From positions 62,001 through 126,000 of the forward strand of contig JACCGJ010019061.1 of assembly GCA_013407085.1 (NCBI GenBank): a stretch of DNA of 64,000 bases, written 5' to 3'. Below the pieces are notes generated by a model. That model had not been told where the DNA came from and searched no databases. It was given only the letters and a program-made list of their open reading frames with translations. Shown in pieces: positions 1 to 11,199 of this stretch. The DNA comes from Atriophallophorus winterbourni. Taxonomy: Eukaryota; Platyhelminthes; Trematoda; Plagiorchiida; Microphallidae. A program made the translations under genes and the position numbers. How positions within the stretch are numbered: the stretch's first letter is position 1; each line of letters opens with the position of its first letter.

Positions 1-2
1 GT

Positions 3-188
3 CTGGGACACGTAGCCGTTTGCCTCGGACCTGAAAACGTTTACGAATTGATAAAGGCCTCTAATGGTATATGTTCCGGCTTGTACAGCATCGTGTATTA
101 TCGTCGTGACAGTGAAGTAAGAAATAATAAAGAAATTCCTTGCAACACGCAATGTATCAACCTGGAAAATTTGAAACACGGTGCGTAA
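3..188 (+). CDS. Possible 3'-terminal exon of an unidentified gene
   Basis: A frame open from base 3 (it enters from outside the window) runs 61 codons to a TAA at 186-188. It begins LGHVAVCLGPENVYEL and ends ENLKHGA. It has mixed hydrophobic and charged composition and four cysteines, unlike the low-complexity frames elsewhere in the window. An AATAAA lies 45 bases after the stop, followed by a GT-rich stretch, which is the arrangement of a terminal exon and its poly(A) site. I do not recognise the family. No splice acceptor can be judged because the start is outside the window. A chance open frame or a transposon end remains possible. Confidence 0.35.
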   Translation: MGHVAVCLGPENVYELIKASNGICSGLYSIVYYRRDSEVRNNKEIPCNTQCINLENLKHGA

Positions 189-233
189 TTATGTGAAATT
201 GCGTATACTCTGATTTCATTTTATAATTGAAAT

Positions 234-239
234 AATAAA
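234..239 (+). promoter_or_regulatory. Candidate poly(A) signal AATAAA
   Basis: AATAAA 45 bases downstream of the stop codon at 186-188, followed within 15 bases by GCGTGTAT, a GT-rich downstream element. AATAAA is common by chance in such AT-rich DNA, so the call rests on its position after the candidate exon. Confidence 0.3.
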
Positions 240-359
240 AGCACGCGTGTATAACACAATTTACCTATTATTGAGTAAGCATTTGAGTGGATAAACTCAA
301 GTATAAAGAGACGTGATTAATTTATAAACGTAATTGCATAGCAGAGGTTATTGATTGAT

Positions 360-578
360 ATGGGTATATCTCAGACTCATGTTACTCCTGAATATCTCTT
401 TACTTTGGGCTTAGGGGATGAAGTTAAACATTTGCTACGTGCGCAAATAATACTTGATGTCAGAGAAATTTTCACTGAATGGGACAACTCAACATTCTGC
501 GATCCAAACTCAGCTTTAGCTGTGAATATGTTGCACACCGACTACAAGGCGAAACTAGGAATCGTGAATGTATTCTGA
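360..578 (+). CDS. Unassigned small ORF
   Basis: An ATG-started frame of 72 codons, beginning MGISQTHVTPEYLF and ending KLGIVNVF. Its composition is protein-like rather than low-complexity and it lies just after the candidate terminal exon. There is no recognisable domain, signal peptide or membrane segment, and no second copy in the window to test conservation. It may be a chance ORF or a fragment of an exon or transposon. Confidence 0.15.
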   Translation: MGISQTHVTPEYLFTLGLGDEVKHLLRAQIILDVREIFTEWDNSTFCDPNSALAVNMLHTDYKAKLGIVNVF

Positions 579-579
579 C

Positions 580-2439
580 ATAGCATTGGAAAATATATAT
601 TGATCACCTGCTCGAAGAGTCAACAGAATTCCCGAAATCTGGCAGCCATGCCGTCAGCATAGTGTATTAGGCAGAGATCACTGCAATGGCTAAGAAGCTT
701 TAACAAACACATCACAACTCAAGCTTATACAATTAATAATTTATTCACATTGTTCTCACTCGTTATATAATGCCCATATAAGCTGGTGCCAATTGAACCT
801 GCACTGAAATCCAGCCGCGATATCTCAGCCAATTTTCTACGTTATTAGACGCCACGATGATTTCAATAAGCTGCTAAGCGACAGGATTCATCAGAAATGG
901 GGATCTATTCATTACATTATAAGAATTTTGGATTAAACATCTCATCAATGAGGACCATGGTAAGGATACTCAAATCATGTAACTACATTGTTATATATAG
1001 TTTCGTTGATCCTAAACGACCTACAGCTCTTACTGTTTCTCCAACATTTCTGTTATCGTTGATACAATGTAAAACTATGTCAAATACAATGTGAATTCAA
1101 ACGCGAAATAACATTCAGAACAAACGAGCAACCCGCATTTGGAGCGCCACTGATAGCTACCATAAAACCGTGTGCAACTATTTCATAGATTAACTTATGA
1201 GTAATATCGGCTGAATGAAAAAAAATTGAGATATTAAATAATCAATTCATGAAGGTTTCAAAAAACAAACCAAGTGCAGGAAACAGATAGATTTCAAGTC
1301 AACCGCGAAAGTCACCTAAAATAAAACATATTACACCTTGAACTTAAAATTCTCATCCGGTTTCTTGCTGTTTGCCATCTTCGGGTGATGCAATTCAGTA
1401 CATATATGCTGAGTAACAACTTAAATAACATTGGAATGATAATGATATTTAAATTTGCAACAATATTTTCCCAGGTATTTCTTATGAATTCTACCTGAAT
1501 TTGCGAATCTACGGATCAATTGGAGCAGAATCAGAAGTCCGAACAGTCGACATCCCTTCACTTGGACTTAGACCAGGGCCCATCGCAGCTATCTGCATCG
1601 CGGCGAGTGTGGCTTTAGTAATCTTGTTCTGAAAACATCTACTCAGTACAATCGGAAGGTTGTGAATTCAATTCGCAATCTTTCGGACCAAACCGACTCA
1701 GCATGTACCAATGTAATTATCAAACTCGTGATGTCAGTCATGCCCATGTACAAAATCCGTTACAACAATTCGCGAGCCCAGACTTCGATATTTATTGCAA
1801 GATAAACATTTGTACGCTCAATTTAATTTGATTTCAAATTAAATACAATGGGCTTTCATCTTTGCTAATTCCGCTTGATCAATACACAACTACATTTGAA
1901 AATGCAATTTTTCTTTATTTCAAACAACACTGAAAATGTAGTTTTTAAATGGTGAATTAGAAGATGATCTATTCGCTGTTTATTGAGGCAATGTTGTGTC
2001 TGATTTTTCTGTTGGTCAATGTTTGAAGGATTTCGCATCATTACACTCAGAGTAATTGCAAGATAGGGTAAAAAAATTTTTCATGTATCACAGGTTAGAT
2101 TCATAGTGGATAAATACCGGAAGTGAGTTACCAGAATGCGTTACAGAACTCACGGTTCATCTGGTTTTGTGTATATTGGTAATGTCTACGTACATGATTA
2201 ACTGATTTTCAAAACCACACAGTGTGGTTTGCTCTAAGATTTCTGAGACAGGCGGACATACAGAGCGGTTATTCGCCAGTATACGATAGAATCAAGAGCC
2301 TACCAACGTGACAACCGTGTTTCACTGTACATTGATAAACTATCATTGGTTTAATTAACGCAGAACCTGAACGTTGACGTGTTAATGAATGTTCGCGAAA
2401 CAATTCATGCTGTCCACCATTTAGCCTGCTACGTAACAG
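580..2439. other. Non-coding stretch, no gene recognised
   Basis: AT-rich sequence without an ORF of any convincing length. The only element I can name is a decayed subfamily A hammerhead-like unit near 1,350-1,400 (described separately). Confidence 0.5.
1353..1396 (-). repeat. Degenerate subfamily A hammerhead-like unit
   Basis: Read on the minus strand, the segment has AUGGCAAACAGCAAGAAACC, which is the stem II loop and GAAAC part of the subfamily A core. The conserved CUGAUGA has decayed to CCGAAGA. It lies outside any array, as a lone dispersed copy. Confidence 0.4.
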
Positions 2440-2935
2440 TCAAGCATGTCGTGCTTTTCCGCACGCTTCCATCTGAAGGATCTAAGATACAGCAGCTGTT
2501 CGGTAAATTGAATTTTGAGGCAAAAAACCATCTACAATACTAATGAAGATGCGCCTCCTATTACGGACGTCGCACATGATCGAGTAAGTTATTTGAAAAC
2601 TTGAGCTTGAGCGGGTCCCTGATTACGTGAAAGCTATATTGGTTGCTGCCTTATCACTCCAGTATCTTAATCGGCGGAATTGCCGAAAGCGTCACAGAAC
2701 GCATTTGGGCACCGAAGGTATGACAGAAATGCAGACCTACTGGCTGCGTTTGCAGCTTTACGCAATGAGGTCGAAAGCCTCACGCTCAACCGTATGCCAC
2801 GTTTTCCGCCCAATACCGAAAACGCTTGAGTAGCCATACTTGGTTACCCGTTTACCTTGAACACCGGAAATACGGTGATGATGCGCAAACCTCAAGAATG
2901 TGTTAAAAGATCACGAGTTCGAGTTTCGAGGAATA
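2440..2935 (+). pseudogene. Ty3/gypsy-type gag remnant
   Basis: Translated fragments in shifting frames follow the order of a Ty3/gypsy capsid and its C-terminal tail. First comes a segment with SEGSKIQQLF near 2,475. Then LMKMRLLLRTSHMIE near 2,540, DYVKAILVAALSLQYLNR near 2,620-2,675, a helix LLAAFAALRNEVESL near 2,735, and a decayed knuckle-like tail with EHRKYGDDA near 2,860. Several stops and frame changes separate them, so it is dead. No protease, reverse transcriptase or LTR is visible next to it: an array of ~240-bp repeats begins about 100 bases downstream. The assignment rests on the pattern and order of gag motifs and on no database search. Confidence 0.5.
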
Positions 2936-3040
2936 CGGAGGTATACCAATGGAAACAAACTAGACATGAAAAACCGAAAATAATAATCATTTTCGTAACA
3001 TTCATTGGAACCAGGACTGCTAAGTAGATATATTCGGAAT

Positions 3041-3793
3041 CAGGGTTTCTAGTTATTTGCCGTTATCAGGTGTATAGAGTAAGATTAGTTTCAGTGTGAG
3101 CTGAAACAGTGTATTAATGTTGAAGATTTGTATACATGATCACCAATGTTGCATAAGGTTTGTTCAATGAAACACGATGTTCAAACACGGAATCACATAG
3201 TGATTCCTTGTCACGCTCTAAAGGCGCTTATGGTTGACCAAAGTGATGTGTAGCTCATATCCATCGAAATTTCTTAACACTACCAGTATCTGGCTGCTTG
3301 CCGTCATCAGGTGGAGACAGTAAGATTAGGTTCAGTGAGCCCTGAAATATTTGATAAATGTTAAACATGTGTATAATTTAATGTCACTGTTACATATGGT
3401 GTTTACAACGGTGCCCGATGTTTAAACGCAGAATAACATTGTAATTTGTGGTTCAGCACTCAAGGCTCTTAAGGTTGACCGAAATGATTTGTTCCTCACA
3501 TACTTGAAATAACATTTCAATAAGGGTTCTAACTGTTTGCCTTTTATCAAGTGCAGACAGTTTGATTAGTTCCGGTGAGCTTTGAATGAGTGGACAAATA
3601 TTAAACAAGTGTATTTTTAAATTTCACTGTTGCACAGAGTTGGTACAGCCAACCACCATGATAAAAACACAGATTCACATATTGATTTGCGGTCGAGGAC
3701 TCAAGGCGCTTATGAATGACTACAGAGATCTGTCGCTCTCAAACTGTGAAAGTACACCCCACTACCGGTTTCTAGCTGTTTGACGTCATCTCT
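3041..3793 (-). repeat. Tandem array of ~240-bp subfamily A repeats with hammerhead-like core
   Basis: Equivalent points recur at 3,043, 3,283, 3,523 and 3,765, a spacing of 240-242 bases, giving three full units and a truncated fourth. Read on the minus strand each unit contains a core like that at 3,278-3,315: UCCAC, CUGAUGA (3,304-3,310), stem II GGC-AAGCA-GCC, then a GAAAC-type element (GAUAC in this copy) and GGUA followed by GUG. The other copies show CUGAUAA and GAAAC (3,043-3,070), a poor core (3,521-3,555) and ACCGGU with GAAAC (3,761-3,780). The rest of a unit has two short hairpins (GGTTCGT/ACGAACC and GAATCAC/GTGATTC types). The last copy is cut exactly where the RTE relic begins. 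Confidence 0.7.
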
Positions 3794-3938
3794 TGCGAAA
3801 GCCACATCGAGTTTCGGAGTAAATTGTATCAGCTAAAACTTGTAGCCGGATATGTAAGACTTTAGAAAACAATTTGCCTACAACATCCAGAAGGGACATT
3901 TCTCTGTAATTGTTGTAGTCGCATCTCTCACCCTTATT

Positions 3939-4169
3939 CTAAAATAGCGTGATGAAATTTGTGTATTTTATCTCTTGTGAGCACCCCCAAATACTGCCAG
4001 CATTAAAGAAGCAAATGGTGAAGTGTCTGTAATAATGCTGCTCTACAGCATTTGATGAGCTGAGGTGAAATTCCGTCGTAACCTGGGCTTTCCCATTCGC
4101 TAAGTGGTCGAATGCCCTAATAAGCTCATCAAAATTAGGAGGGGTATCTGGATATTCTGTGGTCGTCAA
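3939..4169 (-). pseudogene. Reverse transcriptase N-terminal fragment of the RTE relic
   Basis: The minus-strand frame begins MTTTEYPDTPPNFDEL and carries HLANGKA. This corresponds to MPIIEYLDTPHTLDEL and RLANGKAPG at the start of the reverse transcriptase in the right-arm element. It ends in a frameshift after TNFITLF. The FADD catalytic block is absent because the element is cut at 3,790. Confidence 0.65.
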
Positions 4170-5068
4170 CCGCTCGACATTTTCAAGTGCATGCGGTAGA
4201 ACCGTACTGCATCTGGAGTAGAGAGAAGAGACCTGCTCTACCCATCTTTCATTATGTTGAGTTTTGTCGAAAATCGGGTTACCTGATACAGACTTAATAA
4301 AGCCATTTTAAGTTTGTTGGGGCCCATGGCTTTCCTTATCGAATAAAAATTTGCAGTATCAGCAGCTTCTTGGTTATTGACGCTAATTTCAGTCCAATAG
4401 TTGTTTGCTCATCGCCTTGCAGTCTGCTGGACATTATTTCTAGCTTCTCTTAGAAATCGTAGGTTTTTATCCGTTGGCATACCATTGAACAACAAAAATG
4501 CTGTGCGTTTCCCATGAAACACAACAGTCATCTCAGAAGCTTTTGCTTCGAACCAGTGGCTCGTTTGAGCTTCCTTCGAACCTGGAGTGGTAAACGCGAC
4601 TCGACACATTGAGATTTTTATCTATTCCCACTTTCATAAATCTGATTTAAGTGGAGTTTTCATGTTGAAATCGGCTGTGAGGGCTATTGCAAATCTCCCA
4701 GTTAGATTAGTTTCGCACATGCGAGTGACGTATATCCTTGAATTAGCAGACAATTTGGAGCGGTGGAATCTCGTGAGGGGGAGCTTCAGTTTTGCACCAA
4801 CCAATGAATGATCAGTGTCGAAGTCTGCGCTTTGATATTATCTGGTAAGAAGCACGTTTTCTATATTCCTTAACAAAAATAAGATCAATCTGATGTCATT
4901 GCTAATAGCAAGTATGTTTGCAAGATGTTTTATGCTCAGGTTTTGTTTGGAAGTATGTGTTGCTGACAAAAAGATTGAACTGTATGCACATTTCAGAAGC
5001 CGTTGTCCATTTCCATTTATTTAATTTACACATAACCTTCTAAAACAGGTTTCTCAAGACTTGTATTC

Positions 5069-5510
5069 TCAACCAACTCTGACATTGCAATCACCCATAA
5101 TCACTACACATTTTTTCTGTGACACGTTTCGGAGGACAGTTGCGAGGTTATCATAAAAAGTGTCATTTTTAACAGGGGTCGCATAAAGCGTCTGTGCATA
5201 AACGTTGACCAACGTAATGGTACACTGCAGATTTGAAGTCCAAATCCGTTCGCTGCCACTGCTGCTCGGTTGTGTTGCTTTTAATGTCATTTCGCACGGC
5301 AAACCGAACCTCATGCATTCGAGGCTCACCAGAAACACTTTCTTCCCAGAAGAATGTGTAATCTCTTCCTGATAGCTTACCAGTGTCTGGCAATCGCGTC
5401 ATTTGCGTAGCAGCCACGTCGGCATTCAGCCTCTTTATCTCATTGTTCATTGCGGCTGAGTTTCCTAGGCCTCTAATTTTCGAGACTTCGTCATAAAATT
5501 CACGAAGCAT
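5069..5510 (-). pseudogene. Broken AP-endonuclease-like domain of the RTE relic
   Basis: Two overlapping minus-strand frames cover one domain. The first (5,510-5,169) contains the equivalents of the LQETRLPDTGK block, here decayed to ATQMTRLPDTGK, and DYTFFWEE. The second (5,338-5,069) contains SSSGSERI, LVNVYAQTL and MGDCNVRVG, the last being the GDFNARV block with altered residues. The frame therefore shifts inside the domain. The intact family cuts target DNA to prime reverse transcription; this copy has lost catalytic-site sequence and is not expected to function. Confidence 0.7.
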
Positions 5511-6460
5511 TAAACAGACTTTCTAGGTTCCGAGTTCCAGAACTGAAATTGGTTGCTTAGTATATCGATTCGCTGAAGCGGAAAGAAACTTACTGTTTGT
5601 CGGTTGTGTCCTAATCCTCATGCACTCAATGATGTTAGCAGACCGTGACAAGACGGTACCTTATTGAATGGAGGCTGTCCAGCTTGATGTGGGCGGTAGC
5701 CGTCTAATGAGACCTAAAACTCTCTCCCACTTTTAAACGAAGCCCCAGGCTCTTAGTTCTTCGCTAACCGAGCCATAGCTTTTAACCGGTTCCTGCTGCT
5801 TTTTTTATTATTTTCAGTAGAAGCGTAATGAAGTGTCCTCTCCATTGGTGCGTTGTGATGTAAGCTAGGGCAGATTAATATTGATAACTAGCTGTTGCCT
5901 ATGAAACAAAAGCTCCCTTTTCGTGGCAACACATGAACCAATGAACAGCTAGGCTGAAAAGTTTTGACAATGATGCCTCCGCAGGAGCTGGCAGGACGGA
6001 GTTAAACGAAATTCAGACTGCCTAACGGGACTCCGGCTCCGGATTTTCCCCCAAGATTAAGTTCTGAAGCCTTTTCCCCGATTGAATTTAGCCACAAGGC
6101 AGTGGAGGTTCAAGATGAGGATTTTTTTCCCTAGGCTGACCGCCTTTATGGACTTACGCGCTTCACCTGCCCAAAGCTGGCTGGTTTTTGAGCGCCAGTC
6201 AGCCACCCTTTCTCCTGTCAGTAGAAGCAGTTTCGTCTTTTCACAGAAAAACCACGTGTGCGGGACTGGAGATGGGTTTATTTGTCAGATTCTGTATGAG
6301 ACGCGTGCCTTTAAAGCATTTTAGAATTAGGAGCTGATCCTCAAAGCCCTGACAAACTTGAAACCGAAAATGTTGTAGTCTCAGTTAAATAAAGGAGGAT
6401 AACTACGTCAAGCATTCTCTAAATTCTGTTCGTCGAGGGAAATTATGTATGCTTAAAACC

Positions 6461-6870
6461 ACAAGCATGATTAATGAGAAGTGCCGCACAGTCAAAGACT
6501 CCACGTGTGATCAAATACTGTATAATTGCCTATAGGGTATGTAAAAGAAAAACCGCAATGACAATGAGACACCAGCGGCACCAGGAATCAGTTTAGTACG
6601 ATGTTGCATGCACAGCACAAGTGTACTGTACGGTTGCACATCGGTGAGTTCAGGGTATGGTACAAAAGCACAAGTCTGATCTGGGCAAAGTGCCGCAAAG
6701 TCCGACTGCATGTGGGATAAGATACTGTCAGTTAGCGCAGCCCTAGACAGATATACGAAAGAAAATAGAAAACGAAATGGTAGTTACTCTCCAGCATGTT
6801 TCAGCATGCAGCTTACTACCTGCGAAGAACCAAATTAGCACGTTTTCAGCCGCACAGCGCAAAATATGAG
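6461..6870. repeat. Two-copy tandem duplication, period about 209 bp
   Basis: Landmarks such as AAGTGCCGCA and GATACTGT/AATACTGT recur about 209 bases apart (first copy from 6,461, second from 6,670). The two copies are well diverged. No coding content is convincing in either; the 66-codon minus frame here is only a by-product. Confidence 0.5.
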
Positions 6871-6994
6871 TAAAAGCTAATTTCCCCCACTTTGTCTAAT
6901 GGTAGATTTCAAACGATAAATTTAAGAAAGCACGAATCCTATGGAGATTAACTTCCACTAATACTGATATATAGATTTCTTACAAATAACAACA

Positions 6995-7210
6995 ATGTTG
7001 AAATACAGAATATCAGAAAGATTCACGGCAAATCGTTTGAGGCGCACGTTAAAGTCCAACGTACCAAATTATCAGTCTACACAATTTTCACCGGTAAATA
7101 GCCGATAGTAAGCATCGCATTTGTTTGTTTAATGTTTACATGAGTAAGATATACGGTCAGTTTTCATATTACAATGTGTATGCACATCGGAAGCATCTAG
7201 CGATGCCAGT
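6995..7210 (+). repeat. Dispersed ~210-bp repeat, copy 1
   Basis: Shares a series of landmarks in the same order with 10,300-10,525: GAGGCGCA, AATTATCAGTCTA, AAATAGCC, and an ACATGA-CTAAG/GTAAG-GGTCA block. The part around GAGGCGCA resembles the end of subfamily A units (CACTCAAGGCGCTTATG), so it may be an old relative of them. Confidence 0.5.
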
Positions 7211-8344
7211 TAGAATGATTTTTCATATATTCTGTTGAAGAAGACTCGCGTATTACAGTCACAAAGGGAATGAAATTATTTAATATGGTGAATGTTCTGT
7301 GAAGATTATTAGAAAGTAACCATACGTTACAGCGTATACTCCACTGAACAATATATTGGAGTGTAAACTCTAAATCAGCGTCAGTAAAAGAAAAGAGACA
7401 CTTGCTGTCATGTTTATAATTTATTGATTCGTCAGACGACGCTCATCATTCACTTGCAAACAATAACCTATTATTCCACAACGGATAACAAACAAAAAAC
7501 AAAACTAATCTTTCGCGGTTACCGGTCTTGTCATATGGCGGTTGCATAAGGTCAATTGCGATCAATTCCTACACCTCGATATTAAAAACTGGCTGATGAT
7601 CAAATCGTGCACTTCAAATGTCAGAATATATAATTGAATACCATTATCCGCTCGTGATATGAGGCTATCTCTATGAATCGTTTATGGTATAACAGTGGCT
7701 ACGACGTGCTGAATAGACCCTTGGTTAAATGACACAGACGCATTTGTCGAAAATAATGTTTGATTCAGTGAACCCAATGGCAAAATGTGATCAGTTAATA
7801 AATTAGCTAGATAAATGTTTGAAATTATTGTATTGAACACACGGATTTTTCAGTGGTAAAAAAATGAATGTTTATCAATCATCGTTTCATGTTCACAGTA
7901 ACGGAAATGTTCAACATAATCTTCTTGGAGAGCACACTGCGCACATAACAAAGAGAGAGAAAGCACGACAGATTTTGGCTTTTGAAAGTAACTGTTTACG
8001 AAAACGTAACTCTCTGGAATGCTTTGCAATTTTGATAATAGAGGAAAACGATTTAAATCCAAAAGTTGTTTAACCGAACCTCAGCCTTAAAAATAGGCTG
8101 AGGGAAATACGTTTGGTGTTTTTCGCAAATATTTAAATTGTTTTCGCTTCATCCTGTTCTCTCTGAACAGGAGTGATGCTCCTTGATTTGGTAAACTGAT
8201 CGCAATATATGCATTGTTAGTTCCTTTTTAGTAAGATAATAAATTTGCCGATTGTACGAACTGATAAAACATTAGCAGTAAATAACTCACCCTGCTAGTT
8301 CATACTTTGCGTTGAAAATGACTAGCTCTGTGTAATTTATACGG

Positions 8345-8425
8345 AACGCGGGTTCCGGATCTACTGTCCCTATATGATGTTTGCAAACAGAACGAAGCCG
8401 TTCGCGTGGTGTGTTAATGATACGC
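8345..8425 (+). repeat. Solitary subfamily B hammerhead-like unit
   Basis: On the plus strand, ACTGTCCCTA is followed by a decayed CUGAUGA (AUGAUG), then UUGCAAACAGAACGAAGCC, the loop and GAA part of the core. GCGTGGTGTGT follows, corresponding to the stem I strand after the cleavage triplet. The context is the same as in the arrays at 25.3 and 51.4 kb, so it is a dispersed, inactive-looking copy. Confidence 0.45.
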
Positions 8426-10299
8426 ATGCATCTGAACTTCATGATTATTTCAAAATATTTCATACTGATGAGTAGTCTGCAGATTGTTTCTGGGAATGAA
8501 TCATATGTTGCTGTGATAGTCACATAAAACATTGAATCCAGGGGTAACAAATTTGAATTATGACCGCGTTAAGAAGACGTTCATATTTTATTATGAGTAG
8601 TGATTATGTACAAATGCTCTTTAACAGAAGAATAATGTTGACTTAATTGGAAAACAGCTAACTGCCAGATAACTGTAACATTAACTCGCGCTACCGGTAA
8701 ACGAAGGAAACAGTGATATCCAAGTTAACAAATAAAGATATTGTCAAGTGTACGATTGTAGAAATCCTTAAACGTTTAAATGGAGATTGATGTCAGTAAA
8801 AAGAGAGTGTTTTTTCAGGAGCAGTGTAGAGTTCGGCAAGAATGTATGCATGCATGCAGTTCGGGTCTTTCAAACATGCCGATAGAATGGGTCAGCTAGT
8901 CCAACAGTCCATCAGATATTTGGCCTGTTTGTGTTTGTTCCAATGATTTAATATTGGTAGAGACTGATTGTGATTATTCTAGGAGAGATATCGATTTAGG
9001 TGTGTGTAGAAAAACATCAGCAGTATTAGTTGAAACACGTTGTTTCGGGCAATGAAAAATGAGGGAATTACAGGTGTTTGGACGAAAAGTAAGATATGAC
9101 TAAGACGGACTAAAACGGTCAATGCTAAGTCTATCTGGCACACCGTGTCGTCAATCTCAACATTCCTAAGTCAGCGAACAAAACAGTGAATTCATGTGAA
9201 ACTACTGGGTACTACAAGACGGTCGTGTACGTCATTGCTCTGATGATGGAAACGTTTGCGCGCTTGAAGAAACACATGTGGGAGCTAGTTGAAAGAAGCT
9301 ATATTCATGTGCTTTGACACTGGATGCAAGATTTGGTCCATAGTTTATTATATTTATGAGTTTCAAGAATTCGTTGATAATTTCACCACATTATGGAGAA
9401 TATCTACCTTCCCCTCGCTGTCTCCGTTCTACTCTGAGTGCCTCGGTTTCTATGCTGCATGTCGATATACCATCGCCACATGAAGCCCGACGATTCATTC
9501 CTCACTATCTGCTGCGAAATGGTGAGTTACGACACGCATTTAATTTGGTTAGACCTATAAGATAGTCACTGTGAACCATATTGCAAATAACGAGAACGAG
9601 CATGAGGATGTTTATTATTATGATGATGATTGTTAATCATTTCACCCAACTAACCATCGAGACCATCGATCCAATTCCGTGCAATTGAAAAAATCGAAAA
9701 TTTAATCCAGACAAACTCTGTCCCAACGCAACACACACGCAACATCATCGTTGTTCAAATGCTTTCAAACGACATCAAAAAGAACATGTACATTCAACCA
9801 GTCAATGCTTGAATCACATAGCAATTACTCGAATGGAAATTCATGCCTAAACACTCACCGATTGCATATTTTACCCAAACAAAATAGTCGATTGCTGATT
9901 CAAGATACAGCCCCAAATAAGGCTTCTCTTATTAGTGGATTTTCGGATATCTAACGCTATACAAATCACTACAATTGACGAAGAGGTTTCAATAGTTTTC
10001 TGGATAATATCTTGATGATTATGGTAAATTTGATTCGATTTATTCAAGTGGTGAGAAATTTCTATTCAGTCGATTAAAATAGATTTTGCAAAACGTCTCT
10101 CATCTGAGGAAAGCGATGTGGTAACTAAACGGTGATTTTCAAGACAGGTAACTTGAGTAATTTTAATTTTTTTGTTTTGTGTGTGTGCTGTCATTTGTTG
10201 CAGACAGTACAAGCGGGTTCTTCGAAACAGCAGTAATGTTTTAGACAATGTTACACATGCAGCCCACAGTTATACTGGGTTCTTAAAAATAAAAACTAT

Positions 10300-10525
10300 G
10301 TTAAAATAGAGAATCACAATGTGATTTCTGGCCGAACGTTCGAGGCGCATATAAAAATCCAATGTGCGTAATTATCAGTCTATTTCACAATTTCCGATGT
10401 TCTCTTACCGCCAAATAGCCAATATATCTTATTTTTAACGCCATGTGAACATGACTAAGAAATGCGGTCAATTTTGTTGATACGATGAGTATACACATCC
10501 AGCTCACACAAGTGAACAATGCCGA
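10300..10525 (+). repeat. Dispersed ~210-bp repeat, copy 2
   Basis: Direct-orientation partner of 6,995-7,210. This copy keeps GAATCACAATGTGATTTC, the palindrome found in subfamily A units, followed by TCGAGGCGCATA. That supports kinship with the hammerhead-like repeats, although no hammerhead core remains here. Confidence 0.5.
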
Positions 10526-10877
10526 GGTAAATTGACATCAACGTTGTTACGACAAGTGGCTTGTAACATTCAAGTCATGCAGCGGCATCAGATGCCAATT
10601 TTTCAAATCGACCAAATTCTAATAGTTGAGAACATTATCAGCAGATTATCGTTGTCATTAAGCGTGAGCTACTTGGTAGATACTGAGCAATTATATAGAC
10701 ATAGACACAAAATTTTGGGGTGATAAACAAATCTGTCCATCGAAAAGTCATGGAAACGTAGGCTGATCCACGATAAACTTTGGCTCATTCAAGACAATAA
10801 TTCAATTCCATCTTCTGTTTTGTTAGAACAATGGTGCAGCCTGCAAAGTCAACAAAAACAGGCGCACTTTGAAGTGA

Positions 10878-11177
10878 GCGAAAGACTACGATTATTTGGG
10901 AAGAATTCTGGAATGCTACATTATGAGTATGAAATACCCGTTTGAATTGAGTAGATACATTACGTATACCGTATTTCGAAGGCACAACTATATCGATAAG
11001 CACGATATTGAACCAAACCTCCATACGTGTGACATATATGATACGGGAGAAAATCCCTTCAATCCTGATATACCGCTTGCAATGAAAAAAACAGAGTGGT
11101 TTTGCTTTTTGGTTGATCATATTTACAAGAAAATGATGAGCTTGTTGCAACGAATCCCCAACTTGAAAACAAGATAG
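10878..11177 (+). CDS. Unassigned open frame, possible exon
   Basis: A frame without stops runs about 99 codons to TAG at 11,175-11,177. It contains YPFELSRYITYTVFRRHNY and ends SLLQRIPNLKTR, with balanced, protein-like composition. The opposite strand is also open here (131 codons, 11,180-10,785), so at most one of the two is real. There is no known motif, no clear splice signals and no second copy. It could be an orphan exon, part of an unknown transposon, or chance. Confidence 0.18.
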   Translation, partial: AKDYDYLGRILECYIMSMKYPFELSRYITYTVFRRHNYIDKHDIEPNLHTCDIYDTGENPFNPDIPLAMKKTEWFCFLVDHIYKKMMSLLQRIPNLKTR

Positions 11178-11199
11178 CAAGTGTGAAGAGTCGAGTTAA

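Larger units (their letters stand above)
3790..6220 (-). mobile_element. RTE-like LINE relic, 3' part missing
   Basis: This segment matches, along its length and on the same strand, bases ~48,106-50,510 of the more complete RTE-like element in the right arm. On the minus strand it runs from the 5' untranslated part (about 6,220) through the endonuclease (about 5,510-4,900) into the first half of the reverse transcriptase (about 4,170-3,790). It then stops abruptly against the ~240-bp repeat array. LINE copies are usually cut at the 5' end; loss of the 3' end points to later deletion or recombination at the repeat array. Many stops and frameshifts make it inactive. Confidence 0.8.
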
